Positions 20,829 to 33,700 are shown, numbered from the stretch's first letter. The stretch is DNA of 64,000 nt from Ciona intestinalis (GCF_000224145.3 NW_004191389.1:1-64000); one strand, 5' to 3'. Numbers and translations: made by a program. The notes: a model not told the origin generated them from the letters alone.

Positions 20829-23800
20829 ATGAAGCTCTTTTCTTTTACCTCACTTACATTAGTTGCTTTTACGATATATGCAGCTAATGCGTTGTGGATG
20901 ATTTACAGTATATGGCACCCTGAAGAATGCAAGTTACCTGAAAGAAGAAAATATTGCATAAAATCTCATATTTTGGAAAAGAAAACCAAATGGAAGGTAA
21001 AATACACATACTTAAATGTTCGGTATGCATGAAACGTTCACTTTTATTTATTTTATTATAGTTGAAAGTATTTACATCAACAAAGCAGCAAAGTCAAAAT
21101 GAACTTTCTGCAGCAAAGAACCCATCAGTCTACCAATGGAAGAATTTTAACTTTTCTAAACCAAAAGATGTGTAAGTAAAAAATTGCAAACATTTTGTAA
21201 AAGCCTAATAATCACACACAAACTTCTATATACATAGTAACTGGTAATAATTCTTGAATTGCCACGCCGGAAATGCCATTCTCAGCTAAATCCGATTTTG
21301 CTTTTTTAGTCGCCCAAGTAAAATTTTAGTCGGTAGGTTCCGACCACTAATTTCTGTAATAAATGCACAGAAATTTAGTCGGCCGACCAAACAAGAAAAA
21401 CACCGACTAAATTTTATTCTGCCGACCAAAAAAATGTGTTAAACAATGGTTATCGCGACCGACTAGTTTAGTTGGTAGCCGAGAATACCATCCCAGATGA
21501 GAGTAGGAAATTCAACTATTTGCTCAATGTATTTGAATTATGTCTAAAACGAAATAGAAAAAAAATATGACAATTGTTTTTTTTTTAAATTAAATTTTCA
21601 ATAAAAAGCACTATATAAAATTCCCAGTGTTCTGATTTCATTTACATTTCAGGGCAATCAATGTGACGTTGCCAACTGAAACAATTAATAATGGATCACT
21701 ATACCTTCACTTTCTTCTTCACCCACATGGAGAGTCGGCTTTCAACAACATACATTCCCTACATCAGTGGACACCAGTCACCGGATATTTAGTACCACAA
21801 TCATATTTCAAACTTATTCACGATAACTCAACAGTATGTATAAACTTTTTTTTTGTAACATGTTAATAACCTTGAACATAACATCTGTTTATTCTGACAG
21901 ACATACATCCAATTTTACCATTAATATGGTTCTTAATTTTTGACTGAAAATTGTTGGTTTTCTTTTCTTTGTACACCCCAATTTGTTGTAGGTTGCAGGT
22001 AAAAAGCTGTTAAGGATGCATTATTTGAGGCCAGAAGATTCATTTAAATGCAAATTAAAATGCTTGCTTTTTGTATCGTTAAAAAACAACAAAGTATAAA
22101 TAACTGCCTAAATTTAGCTATGCATTGAACCTTTGGCACCAAACCTGGGGTGGCAGGGTGGGCAGGCCAACTCTTAAATTGTAAAAATCAACACTGCATT
22201 AATTAGTGATTTCTATAACCAATAAATTAGATTTGTGGAATGTATGTCTAACCACCCTGCCTCCCCTGTGTTTTAAAGTTTGGTGCCGNNNNNNNNNNNN
22301 NNNNNNNNNNNNNNNNNNNNNNNNNNNNNNNNNNNNNNTCAGCTAATCCGATTTGCTTTTTAGTCGCCCAAGTAAAATTTAGTCGGTAGGTTCCGACCAC
22401 TAATTTCTGTAATAAATGCACAGAAACTTAGTCGACCAACCATACGTGAAAAAAAAATGCCGAATAAAATTTAGTTGGTCGACTTTAAAAACGTGGTACT
22501 AACAACGAGTAGTTAACAACGAGTAGCGCGTTCGACTAGTTTAGTCGGTAGCCGAGAATACCAACCCAAAATTTCATCTATTTGCATTATGGTTTCGCTT
22601 TATGTCTAGAACGAAATAGAAAAAAGAATATGACAGGTGTTTTTTTTATTGATTGATTTCATTTACATTTCAGGTCAATCAATGTGACGTTGCCAACTGA
22701 AACAATTAATAATGGATCACTATACCTTCACTTTCTTCTTCACCCACATGGAGAGTCGGCTTTCAACAACATACATTCCCTACATCAGTGGACACCAGTC
22801 ACCGGATATTTAGTGCCACAATCATATTTCAAACTTATTCACGATAACTCAACAGTATGTATAAACTTTTTTTTTGTAACATGTTAATAACCTTGAACAT
22901 AACATCTGTTTATTCTGACAGACATACATCCAATTTTACCATTAATACGGTTCTTAATTTTTACTGAAAATTGTTGGTTTTCTTTTCTTTGTACACCCCA
23001 ATTTGTTGTAGGTTGCAGGTAAAAAGCTGTTAAGGATGCATTATTTGAGGCCAATAGATTCATTTAAATGCAAATTAAAATGCTTGCTTTTTGTATTGTT
23101 AAAAAACAACAAAATATAAATAACTGCCCTAATTTAGCCATGCATTCAACCTTTGGCACCAAACCTGGGGTGGCAGGGTGGTCAGGCCAACTCTTAAATT
23201 GTAAAAATCAACACTGCATTAATCAGTGATTTCTATAACCAATAAATTAGATTTGTGGAATGTATGTCTAACCACCCTGCCTCCCCTGTGTTTAAAAAGT
23301 TTGGTGCCGATAAATTCACTTCACTGAAAAAATTAAGATATCAAATGATAATCCTGTCGTAATGAATTTTTATAAAACAGGTGACAAATTCAAGCGAAAC
23401 ACAAGCCGCAATCACTCATTGGAGACCTGATATAAACCTTCACGTTATGAACCAGGATATTGTGTTTGACCGCGAAAAAATACCGATGGAAATTTTGAAG
23501 CTATTAAGGTTAGAAAACTAATATTTCAAGTAGAGTAGAGTGGGGGAAGACGGGACACCTTTAGTACATAATATTCAAATATCCTGATCGTGTTTTAAAC
23601 AATTTGTACCGTTCTTTGTAAGTCATGAGAATACGGTTTTATAATTCTTAGAATGTTCTTTGTTTACTACCTAATGGGACAAGAAAATAGAATGAAAGGA
23701 GATTTCATCTTTCCCACCCTACTATAATACAAAACTAATCCTAAAATATAACCATTTGATGTAATATAAAAATAATACGAAAATATTTCAGTGCATCCTA

Positions 23801-26502
23801 TGATGGTTTTTATCTGCCTTTATTTTATGTGGATGACTTGGCACATAAGAAGAGTGATCTTAAGGTAGGATGTTTACAGTTTATAACATGGGTTATTTGC
23901 TGGGCAGATGTGGCATTCTCTGCTACCGACTACATATTCGCCGCCTAAATCGATTAACTAAAATATAAATCGACCAACTAAAATATAAATCGACCAACTA
24001 AAATATAAATCGACCAACTAAAATTTAGTCGGCCAATTTCGATTGACTAGTTTCTGTAATAAGTAATGCACACAAATTTATTCGGTAGACTGAATTTTAG
24101 TCGGGCCGACTGAAAAAACAGGGTAACCAATACTAACCCTTTTTGAAATTTTGTCATTTGTAACAGTTTTGTAGAGTTTTGCCAATCAATATAACTTCCT
24201 GCTTTTGTAACATATCTTTATAGTTCTTTAATTTTATTGCAGTCTATTCCTAAAAATGCGTCAGAAATGCAAGTTACGATACATTACTCACCCATCAGTG
24301 TTGGGAAGCTGAGATTGTGGATCATTCTAACGAGTGCAATAAAGCAGATGAAATCATTTGGTAACTGGGATGTTATTATGTTGTACTTTAACCTACACCC
24401 AGGATGCCAATTTAAGTCTTTCATGCGGCCAGTGCACACTTTGCGACACCACATTGTAAAACAAAATTTNNNNNNNNNNNNNNNNNNNNNNNNNNNNNNN
24501 NNNNNNNNNNNNNNNNNNNTCTTTCCTATGTTATGTACCCTCTGTGCCTTGGAGCTGCATGTTATTCACTGTTCTATGTCCCACATAAAAGGTAAGACGA
24601 AGGATGATTAATGGTTATTAAGTAGGGTGGGGAAGATTGGACACCTTTCCATTCTATTTTCTCGTCCTATGTGGTAGTAAACAAAGCACATTCAAAGATT
24701 TATAAAACCGTATCCTCACTCCCATAGAAAGATGTTAATTGTTTAAAACACGATCAGGATATTTAGATATTATGCGCTAAAGTTGTTTGTATTAAAATTG
24801 AAAAATATGTTACATGGTTAAATTACCAACGACTGAAGTCAATTCATGGTCTTGTCTATGACTGTAGTCAGGTACATGTAATGAAAACACATATATAGCC
24901 CCAGAGTTTTTCCTGCCCAAAATGTTGGATGTTATGTGCTAAAAGTATTCCGTCTTTCCCAATCCTACTATATATAAAATACCTTAATCAATAACCTTAC
25001 CTATATTTTCAGTTGGTACTCCTGGGTAATTCAAAGTCTTGTAAATGGTAAGTTTGATAAATAATATAAATTCAAGCATTAATGATGTTTTATGCAGCTG
25101 TCTATGCTTTTGGTTTTCTTTTCATGTTGCCACAATTGTTCATCAACTACAAACTAAAATCTGTTGCCCACTTACCATGGAGAGCCTTCATGTACAAGGT
25201 TGGTAATGCAAATGAAATGTAATTAGAAATTTCACACTATTATCAGATTTACTGGTTTTGTCTTAAAGAACTCGTTTTTAAGCAAGAAGTTATCAGAGAA
25301 ATTATGACCCAATTTTCTAAAACTACGTTTCACACAATGTTTTGTATATAGAATAAAAACTGTAATATTATCTTTTACAAAAACATAAATAAAAGATCCA
25401 GCCAATTTGGATAACATACCAAACACTGATACTCTTAGCTATTTTAACACAAAAAATTAACAGAACTCATTTCTAAGAAAAAACTACTTTTCTCACAATG
25501 TTTTGTGTATATAAAAAAATGATTTTTACTTTTACAGTAACATTTATTGGACTCTGCGAACTATTAGTAGACGACCTAGCCAATTAAAATACCCAAATGT
25601 GCGATGACTTATCATACACTACCTTTACATACAGGCCTTACATTACACACATTTTACATACAGGCCTTCAACACCTTCATTGACGATGTGTTTGCTTTCA
25701 TTATTCGAATGCCAACCAGTCATCGGTTGGCTTGCTTCAGAGACGACATCGTGTTTTTCTGTTACCTTTACCAACTTTGGTAAGTCAAACCTAAGAAAAA
25801 AACTATTACACAGTATCTCTATGCTGTATTTTTACTAATTAGCAATAACTTATACACAAGCATTAAGCATGTGCTGCGTGAATTTGGTATACTTTAGTGT
25901 TTAACAAATGTGGTGGGATATGATCCTAAAGATGCAAATACATATGTAGTCTAACTTATAAACAAGCTTCAGCATGTGCTATGTGAAGTGGCGCAGCCAG
26001 GTAGCGGTTTTGTCTATAAAAAAATATTAAAATGTTTTGTGAAAATCAACCCCCTTATTTTGTTATTTGAGTTTTTATTAAATGCGGTGTTGAATGAATG
26101 AATGTAACTTACTTTATCCTTGCGTGGTCGAAAAACAACTGTCGTTATAACATGGGTGCTCTGTTTTATACATCTCGTGCCAGCTTAGGAGTTACCACTA
26201 TGTATGGCTGATAATTTGGACAACCCATTAATGACCACTGGGTTGAAGCAATTGTCGTTAAGTATCTTACCCGGGGACATATACACCCACAATGGTAGCT
26301 GTGACGAGCCTTGAACCTATTACTTTTGAGTTACAGGCAGGTGCGTTAACCACTTCGCCATGCCGCCGGATGGACGTTTCTAAAGATCCAAATACATGCA
26401 ATCTAACCTTATGAAAAATTTCCCAGGTTGTACCCAGTGGATAAAAAGAGAGCAAATGAATATGGGGTGAGTTATGAAGCCAGCCATGAAAAGGAAGAAT
26501 GA
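20829..26502 (+). CDS. CLPTM1L: CLPTM1L (CRR9) multi-pass ER membrane protein; incomplete because of a gap
   Basis: Exons seen: 20829-20996, 21062-21171, 21653-21833 (near-copy at 22674-22854), 23381-23508, 23792-23864, 24243-24360, then the 50-N gap, 24520-24591 (partial), 25013-25047, 25098-25198, 25664-25779, 26427-26502. The N-terminus has a hydrophobic anchor (SLTLVAFTIYAANALWMIY). A luminal domain carries NVT, NGS and NSS sequons and the family phrase THWRP. The C-terminal part is strongly recognisable: YAFGFLFMLPQLFINYKLKS, FNTFIDDVFAFIIRMPTSHR and LYPVDKKRANEYG. Vertebrate CLPTM1L is an ER protein implicated in scrambling GlcN-PI for GPI-anchor synthesis and in cell survival. Missing are the central membrane segments (about 120 residues by family comparison), presumably in the gap at 24470-24519. 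Exon 3 is 181 bp, so using both copies would shift the frame. Confidence 0.93.
21271..21497. mobile_element. TAGTCGG-type MITE, copy 1
   Basis: The family has long inverted ends of the form GGTATTCTCGGCTACCGACT...AGTCGGTAGCCGAGAATACC and internal repeats of TTTAGTCGG. This copy ends ACTAGTTTAGTTGGTAGCCG then AGAATACCATCCCA. It lies in CLPTM1L intron 2. Confidence 0.8.
21281..22288. repeat. Tandem near-copy, unit 1 (CLPTM1L exon 3 region)
   Basis: This roughly 1 kb segment, running up to the gap at 22289, is repeated at 22339-23309 with scattered substitutions and indels. It includes exon 3, the TAGTCGG MITE and the TTTGGCACC element. The end of unit 1 and the start of unit 2 both touch the gap, so an unmerged allele is more likely than a true duplication. 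Confidence 0.85.
22138..22288. mobile_element. Small TIR element (TTTGGCACCAAAC), also at 23156-23310
   Basis: CTTTGGCACCAAACCTGGGG and GTGGCAGGGTGG at the left are mirrored by CCACCCTGCCTCCCC and AAGTTTGGTGCCG at the right, about 150 bp in all. It looks like a non-autonomous DNA element; both copies here belong to the duplicated segment. A related fragment may lie near 44030-44070. Confidence 0.6.
22289..22338. other. Assembly gap, 50 N
   Basis: The round size suggests a placeholder. It separates two near-identical segments. Confidence 0.99.
22339..23309. repeat. Tandem near-copy, unit 2 (CLPTM1L exon 3 region)
   Basis: This is the second version of 21281-22288. Its exon 3 copy (22674-22854) encodes the same peptide except the junction residue (TCA here against GCA). 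Its TAGTCGG MITE has an extra insertion of about 20 bp (AACAACGAGTAG repeat). Confidence 0.85.
23534..23726 (+). mobile_element. TAGTAGGG MITE copy in a CLPTM1L intron
   Basis: It starts TAGAGTGGGGGAAGACGGGA and ends CATCTTTCCCACCCTACTAT. It lies between exons 4 and 5. Confidence 0.87.
23903..24130. mobile_element. TAGTCGG-type MITE with an internal 20-bp tandem array
   Basis: It has CTCTGCTACCGACTACATAT at the left and diverged TTTAGTCGGCC units inside. Between 23955 and 24018 the unit CGACCAACTAAAATATAAAT is repeated in tandem about three to four times, an expansion not seen in the other copies. Confidence 0.75.
24470..24519. other. Assembly gap, 50 N, inside CLPTM1L
   Basis: Several CLPTM1L exons are missing between 24360 and 24520. 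The true missing length must be much larger than 50 bp. Confidence 0.97.
24622..24974 (-). mobile_element. TAGTAGGG MITE interrupted by about 150 bp
   Basis: The left part (GTAGGGTGGGGAAGATTGGA to TTAGATATTATGCGCTAAAG) and the right end (GTTATGTGCTAAAAGTATTC to CCCAATCCTACTATATA) flank unrelated AT-rich sequence. The repeat of the TATTATGTGCTAAA block on both sides suggests an insertion or a local duplication. Confidence 0.7.
26088..26370 (-). mobile_element. SINE, near full-length, in the last CLPTM1L intron
   Basis: The inverted tail (AATGTAACTTACTTTATCCT), core (GGCTGATAATTTGGACAACC) and head complement (CAGGTGCGTTAACCACTTCG) are all present. Confidence 0.85.
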
Positions 26503-27718
26503 AGCAACAACTGTGAACATACTGTGATATTTGGAAGATTGAAGCTGTCTATTCAGATTTAAGAACGGAAAAAAATAAATTTTAGTCACAGAATGAAGTG
26601 TTGTATAAAGATTTTAATTAACAATATCCAGGACAGCAACAAAATGGTCAGAGTACTTGGCTTGTAATCATAGTATACAGGCTACAATACATAATGCTAC
26701 AACTATTAGGTAGATATGTAAATAGGTACAAAATTTGCGATTGCTTCAACCTGTGGTCATACATGGGTTGTCCAAATTGTTAGCATATAAAAACAATAAA
26801 TTACCCACCAAGTTACTTAATCAATAATTTATAAATAGGCACCAGGTGATGAAATAGTAAAACCTGCATTATAACATGCCTAAAGCCTTTTCTGCTCTAT
26901 TACTTGTTAGCTTACCTACTACAAAACAGTTTACATAATACAAAAAATCTATCTTAACAGTGTATTTTTTAGCTTTGAATGCAAAAGAGCATACAGTAAT
27001 GCCTTATTTAATAGAAAATGATAGCTTGTGTAACATTTAATATTTTAATGCCTCCTAAACTTCAACATACCTACAAAAAACAGACCTATATATATATATT
27101 TCTAAGAATTTTTTTTGCTCTTTGTACATTAAAATTTATAAATAGATTGGTTGCTATCAACACCAAATCTTATGGTGTCCTCTTCAGGAAAAACATTCAT
27201 TTTTAGAAAAAAGGTTTTCGTCACATAGGGTAGGTTGCAATTTTTTTTACAAAATTTGTTTCTGGCAACTATTGCAAGACAGTGGTGGTAGTAAAAACAA
27301 AAACTGCTGTAAAGTGACTGCATTGTTCAGAAACCAGTCCCCGAAATCATGATTTCTGAAACTTTATTGTACCCACCAGAATTCGGTAAAGGACCCACAA
27401 TCGACTGCATTTACATGAATACACAAAACAAATGTTATGGCACACATGGCTTACCACACCAAGACACACAAGCATTGGGTTTGTTTAAAATTTCAAGGAA
27501 AGAAAAAATTAGGACTTTTATATGAACGATATCTTTCTTACGAATTTTTTTTAAGACAGGTTGCTGCTGTAATAAGGGTTGTTATGCTTCAATGGACCCT
27601 TAACACTTATAAAAGCATAGAAAAGGCAACAATAAATTTAAAGTTTCTTTTGAAAAGCCCTGGTTTTATCAGGACTGGAATATATTAAAGTTCTGGACAA
27701 GAAACTGATCTTGTGAAG
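26503..27718. other. Convergent intergenic region between CLPTM1L and PDI
   Basis: It contains the two 3' UTRs. An AATAAA at 26574 follows the CLPTM1L stop by about 70 nt. The short ORFs at 27018-27323 and 27437-27688 have no recognisable domain. A SINE-core-like scrap (GTGGTCATACATGGGTTGTC) lies near 26753. Confidence 0.55.
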
Positions 27719-27796
27719 TTACAACTCATCTTTGCTGCCAGCTTCTTGCTCAACTTCTTCTGGGAGACTATCATCCATATCTTCATCCAAATCCTC
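27719..27796 (-). other. PDI alternative last exon A: acidic tail ending KDEL
   Basis: It is preceded by a TTTCAG acceptor and enters in phase 0, matching the donor after LEEVDE at 29422. It encodes 25 residues, acidic, ending GSKDEL and a TAA stop. This matches the acidic KDEL tail of vertebrate P4HB. Using it requires skipping the three exons between 28355 and 28761. Confidence 0.88.
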
Positions 27797-30700
27797 CTGA
27801 AATATCAAAAATAAATTAAATAATTGCCCCGGTTATACTTAAGTTAGCACTGCTTGCCCAAGGATTTCCAAAACACACTGAAAAATATAAGGCTGTGAAG
27901 AAATGTTTAAATGAATATACTAGGTGTCGTTTATTTGGAGCTATAATTCTCAGTGCAGAAGGTGAAATAAGTGATGTATGAACTGGGTTGATATTTTGTA
28001 AATCAGCTTCAATGAAGGGAACTGTATAATAACATTCTGCTTGGAGTAGCAACCATGCTTATTTGCTTCCAGCTAAATGTAAATATATATTTAACTGTAA
28101 GCATGTTTTAACAACAGTTGTTTTGCCGCTATATCCTGTCTTTCTGTTTGAAATATTTTTAAATCTTCGCTATTATTATTATTATTATATACAACATTTT
28201 ACTTCCATACATTCCGCGACAAAATAAATCTGTGCAACAATTTTCGGACCTTCCTATTAATTTATTCGCGCATCACACGTAATTTTCGCAGCATGAGATC
28301 TACAATCTCGTTGAAACCCAAACACTACAGTCTTATCATTCAAATTCAATTTGTTTAAAGTTCTTTTTTCTCTTTTCCCTTTTTAGGTTCAGGTTGAGGA
28401 ACCCTTTTCTCGCCCTCTTTCGGCTCGGCAGTTTTCTGCTTTTCCTGTTTTTCCTTTTCTGCTTGTTTTTCCAACATCTCTTTCGGGTCTCCCTTAGGAA
28501 CAACATCTTCCAGCTCCTTGTGCATGTCATCCTTTAAACATAGGGTCAGTAACTCTACTACCTCCATAAACAACTGTTCTAACCATCCCCACCAACCTAC
28601 GACTTACTTTAATCTGGTTTGGATTGAAATCTGCCGGTGGTTCAGTCTAAGCAAGAGCAAAAAACAACCAGGTTAACTATTTGAAAAATTCTAAAACAAG
28701 CAACTAAAACTTATTTGACGTTTACCTCTTTTGGTGGCAGTGGCTTGGTAGCAACATTTCCCTGACAAAACAGAATAATTGAGATCAACTCCAACCTTGT
28801 ACTCTAACATTACATGCACTGACCTCCATTTTATCCTTGCTATGTTTTCTAGCATTCCATGTCTAACTACCAATATACAGTATATACCCTCCACCTTCAA
28901 ACTGCGAAATTTACTTGTACGCATGCAATTTCTAACAACTTATACTAACACTGTAAAACACACATGCTTAATACCAACCAAAAAATACCGAAAACCAGAA
29001 TATATGCATATTACTATAAGACAGCTAATTCAATCCGCTGTATTGCAGTAATTCACTAGTTTTAGTTAACACTTTAAAACAAAAAACCTTAATCTTTTTC
29101 CCCCTGTTTAAAATTGGAATCAAACCAAGAATAATTAATTTAAAAGTTTGAATAAATTATATATATATATAGCCTATGTTAAATAAATTATATATTACAA
29201 AAATAACAAAAAGAAAAATGCACTATATATATATATATATTTAAAAAAAAAAAATTTTTTAAAAGTTGATTAAACTGTATATTACAAAAAATTAACATTT
29301 TTAAACAAAGTAAACAAATGCACTTAAAAAAAGCCCAAAATATAAATTATACAAAATTTAAAAAATATTTCTATAAACAAACTACTAAATTACAAAAAGA
29401 AACCACCACCAGACTACACACCTCATCAACCTCTTCAAGGTCTTCGTCACCACCACCACTTACTTTCTCTCCGTTGGAATCAATGAAAGCAGCCATTGCT
29501 TCCACAGTACGATCACCATCATAGTCCAGAACTTTTTGCTGAAAAAAAAGGATGGTCAAATTGGCCTATTGAATAATGGGGTAACTTGTCACTAGATCTA
29601 AGGCCCCCTTGGTGAAATTAACGCTGGCCTAGATCCAAAGCCTCTTGGCGTGCCTTTCTATAACTCGTTAACCATTTCTAAAATCATATTAGTGGATCCC
29701 CAGCATCCCTGATTTAGTGATTAGACAAAATTATCAATTGTTATTTAGGTTTTGTTTGTTTGTTTGTTCTTGCATGCTGAATTGGTATTATAAAAATATT
29801 ACTAGAAAAGAAAACAGCCGCTTTTAGATCCCCTGAAAAAAATCATTTTAAAATAAAGTTTTACTACAAAAACCAACTAAAAGGTTTAAGCAAATGAATA
29901 TATAGTATTTTCTTCCTAAAAAGAGCAAATTTGTATACTAATAGTGCAGCTAGTGTCTAAGATCAGTTGCATTAAAACAAGTTTCTGCTTACTTCTTCTC
30001 CTTCGGCAACTTCGGGGAAGAACTTGAGGGTTGGGAAACCACTGATTTCGAACTGGGAAAGTTCGTTTGCTGTCGAGTCCATCTTGGCGATTACAACGTC
30101 AGCATTGTCGCTGTATTTCTCACCAAGTTTGTCCCAGGTTGGGGCAAGCGACTTGCAGTGACCACACCATGGGGCGTCTAAAGTTTTAATGCAACTGATT
30201 TACTTTAAAGCAAGTGGCTAAGATTGTGGAATGTACGCTAAATAGTGAAGTCTTTTGAACAATAGCATGCGTGTTCAATAGACAAAATAATGATGGCTAA
30301 AATGTTGTTAATAGTATTATTTCTCAACATGTCTACCCTCAACTGTCACTAGCACTTTCATTTAAAGTTTTATATGACAGGCATATAGAACTTGGCTAAA
30401 ACTGATCTAAGGATTTACCCTGCCAGCCGTGCTGTGAAAAAGCAGCAGTTTTGGGAAAGTGAGGATTGGAAAATATGGAATATCGTTTGCTGTGGCGTCC
30501 ATCTTGGCAATGACAACAGAGGGCTTAAACTTGTACTTTTCACCGAGGGCTCGCATGGCTGGAGCAATGTCTTGACTGTACTTGCACCATGGTGCATCTA
30601 CATAATACAGTACACCACATAAACATGCCTGGTGCAAAAAAACAATATCCGAGGTCCTTGTCTAAATACTAAATACTTACAAAAGCAAGCTGCCTTAGTT

Positions 30701-33700
30701 AGGTGCACACATTAGCCACAGTATATAAGCACCCAACAGGTTTAAGAATACAACTTAACAAAATTATAAAAAATTACAAAAGTTTAAGAATAAAAAAAGG
30801 GGTGGTAACTCACAGAATTCAACGAAAACCTTCTTCTTCTTGTCATAAGCAACTTGTTCAAAGTTCTTTCCAACAAGAACAGTGACTGGGTTCTTATCCC
30901 AATCATCAGGGATCTCAGCACTCATTAAGTGACGCTGCAGAAAATGAGCAAAGATTAAAACAATTCAATTTTGTCAACAAGTTTAATACAAGGTTTTTAC
31001 TTTAGAAAAAGGAAAACTTAAGTAAAATCAAGGGACAGAAAATCTCTTAGCACGTTTCACAGTGACGCTGCAAAAAAAAAGTTTTGATTCTGAAAAAAAG
31101 GTGAAAAAAAGGGAAATTTAAAGGTAAAACAAGGGACAGCAAAACTCAATCAGCTAAGAAAACAAAAACTGAGAAACAGGGTAGAAATTTTAGGGAAAAA
31201 TTTGTAAAACTTTTAAAGAAAAATTTGGAGAAAGTTTAAGAGAAAATCTGTAGACTTTTAAAATAAAAAATTGTACCTGAACTTCTCCTGTGACAACTTT
31301 GTTGGTGAATGCAGCGATTGCTTCGGTGGTGAGCTCTTTGGTGTCGGGCTTGAACTTGGCCATGTTCTCGGACATCTTGATGATTCTATAATCAGGGATG
31401 TCTGCGTCAGTCAAACCGAAGAATTCCATGACTCTCTTGTTTTCTTCGCTGTCAGTGTCGATGTAGATGAACAAAACCTTTACATAAAAATATTGGTTAA
31501 AAAATGAATTCTACTGTTATTGTTGACAATTATTGTTTTAACCACCTTTTTTTAACCTTTTTTTTAAAAAACTTTTTCGGCATCAGTTCTTAGAATATTG
31601 GAATTAGAGAAATAATATTCAGAAATAAAATAAGATCTCCGATTTAAAAAAAAAGTCTGAATACAAAAGATCCATTGATATATGTAATATTGGACTTACA
31701 ATTTGCNNNNNNNNNNNNNNNNNNNNNNNNNNNNNNNNNNNNNNNNNNNNNNNNNNAGGTGCACACATTAGCCACAGTATATAAGCACCCAACAGATTTA
31801 AGAATACAACTTAACAAAATTATAAAAAAATTACAAAAGTTTAAGAATAAAAAAAAGGGTGGTAACTCACAGAATTCAACGAAAACCTTCTTCTTCTTGT
31901 CATAAGCAACTTGTTCAAAGTTCTTTCCAACAAGAACAGTGACTGGGTTCTTATCCCAATCATCAGGGATCTCAGCACTCATTAAGTGACGCTGCGGAAA
32001 ATGTGCAAAGGTTAAAAAAATAAATTTTGTCAAAGAAGAAGGAAAAACTTAAAAGGAAAATCAATGAACAGAAAAAATCTTTTAGCACTTTTTAAGTGAC
32101 GCTGCAATAATCATGCAAAAATATAAAAAAAAATTAAAAAATTTTAAATTTGTCAAAGTGTTTAAAGAAAGAGGTGATGACTTTGAAAAAAATGAAAAAA
32201 AGGGAAATTTAAAAGTAAAAACAAGGGACAACAAAACTTAATCAGCTAAGAAAACAAAAACTGTAGAAATGTTAAGGAAAAATTGGAATTTGGAGAAATT
32301 TTAAGAGAAAATTTGTAGACTTTTTAAAGAAAAATTGTACCTGAACTTCTCCTGTGACAACTTTGTTGGTGAATGCAGCGATTGCTTCAGTGGTGAGCTC
32401 TTTGGTGTCGGGCTTGAACTTGGCCATGTTCTCGGACATCTTGATTATTCTATAATCAGGGATGTCTGCATCAGTCAAACCAAAGAATTCCATGACTCTC
32501 TTGTTTTCCTCGCTGTCAGTGTCGATGTAGATGAACAAAACCTTCACATAAAAATATTGGTTAAAAAAATGAATTCTACTGTTATTGTTGACAATTATTG
32601 TTTTAACCACCTTTTTTTAACCTTTTTTTTAAAAAACTTTTTCGGCATCAGTTCTTAGAATATTGGAATTAGAGAAATAATATTCAGAAATAAAGTAAGA
32701 TCTCCGATTTAAAAAAAAAAAGTTTGAATACAAAAGATCCATTGATATATGTAATATTGGACTTATAGTTTGCGAAATTTGTTTGTAATTTTTTTATAAG
32801 TCAAAATCAAATAAACTAAATTTTTGGGATAAAATTTATTCTCACTTTTCCTTTGAATTGTTTGGCAGCTTCAGTGAAAGCAGTGAGATGATCCTGAGAT
32901 TCCTGGCTCAATTTTGGGATGAAGAGAAGATTGTGGATCTGGATGTCTCCTCCAAAGATCTTTGGAGCACTCTAAAAGATTCCGGGAATTTGTTATTTTC
33001 CACTCCTAGTAGGAAGTGTGCATATACAAACAAAGTACTCAAAACTCAATTAAAATTTAATTTATAAATTTCATTTTTTAATTTTTTTTCAAAGATTTAC
33101 ATAAGCTTAAAAAATTAAACAGTTTAGGATATTAGCCAAAGCAGAAAAAAGAACTTTCTTTAAAATATTAATAAACACTACCAAACCAACTAATCTAAAA
33201 TCTAGTCATGCTTAATAAAGTTAAACAGGTCGACTTAGCTGAAGAATTCCATTAAAATTCAAAGCAAAATATTTGTATACCTCTGAAGTGAACTCAGTCA
33301 CCAATCTAAGTTGGTTTTCTTTGACAAACTTGTTAAGTAAATCTCCGTCAGTGACAGCGCCATCATAATCCGCACGACCCTCGTCAAACTAACACCAAAG
33401 GTAATGCAAACTTAATAACTATGTATTACTTAAAATGCTTTCCCATTACCTTAAATATTAACATGCACAAACAAAACTCTAGTACCAGTACCGTGATAAA
33501 ATAACACATTTTGGGGTTAGTAGAACTCTATATGCTACTAGCCTGGTGGAAAGTTACCACTCACAGAATGTGTTATTGTATAAGGTATAGTAGGGTGGGG
33601 AAAGACAGGACACCTTTAGCACATAATATCTAATTATCCTGATCGTGTTTTAAACAATTAACAACGGTCTATGGGAGTCGTGAGGATACGGTTTTACAAT

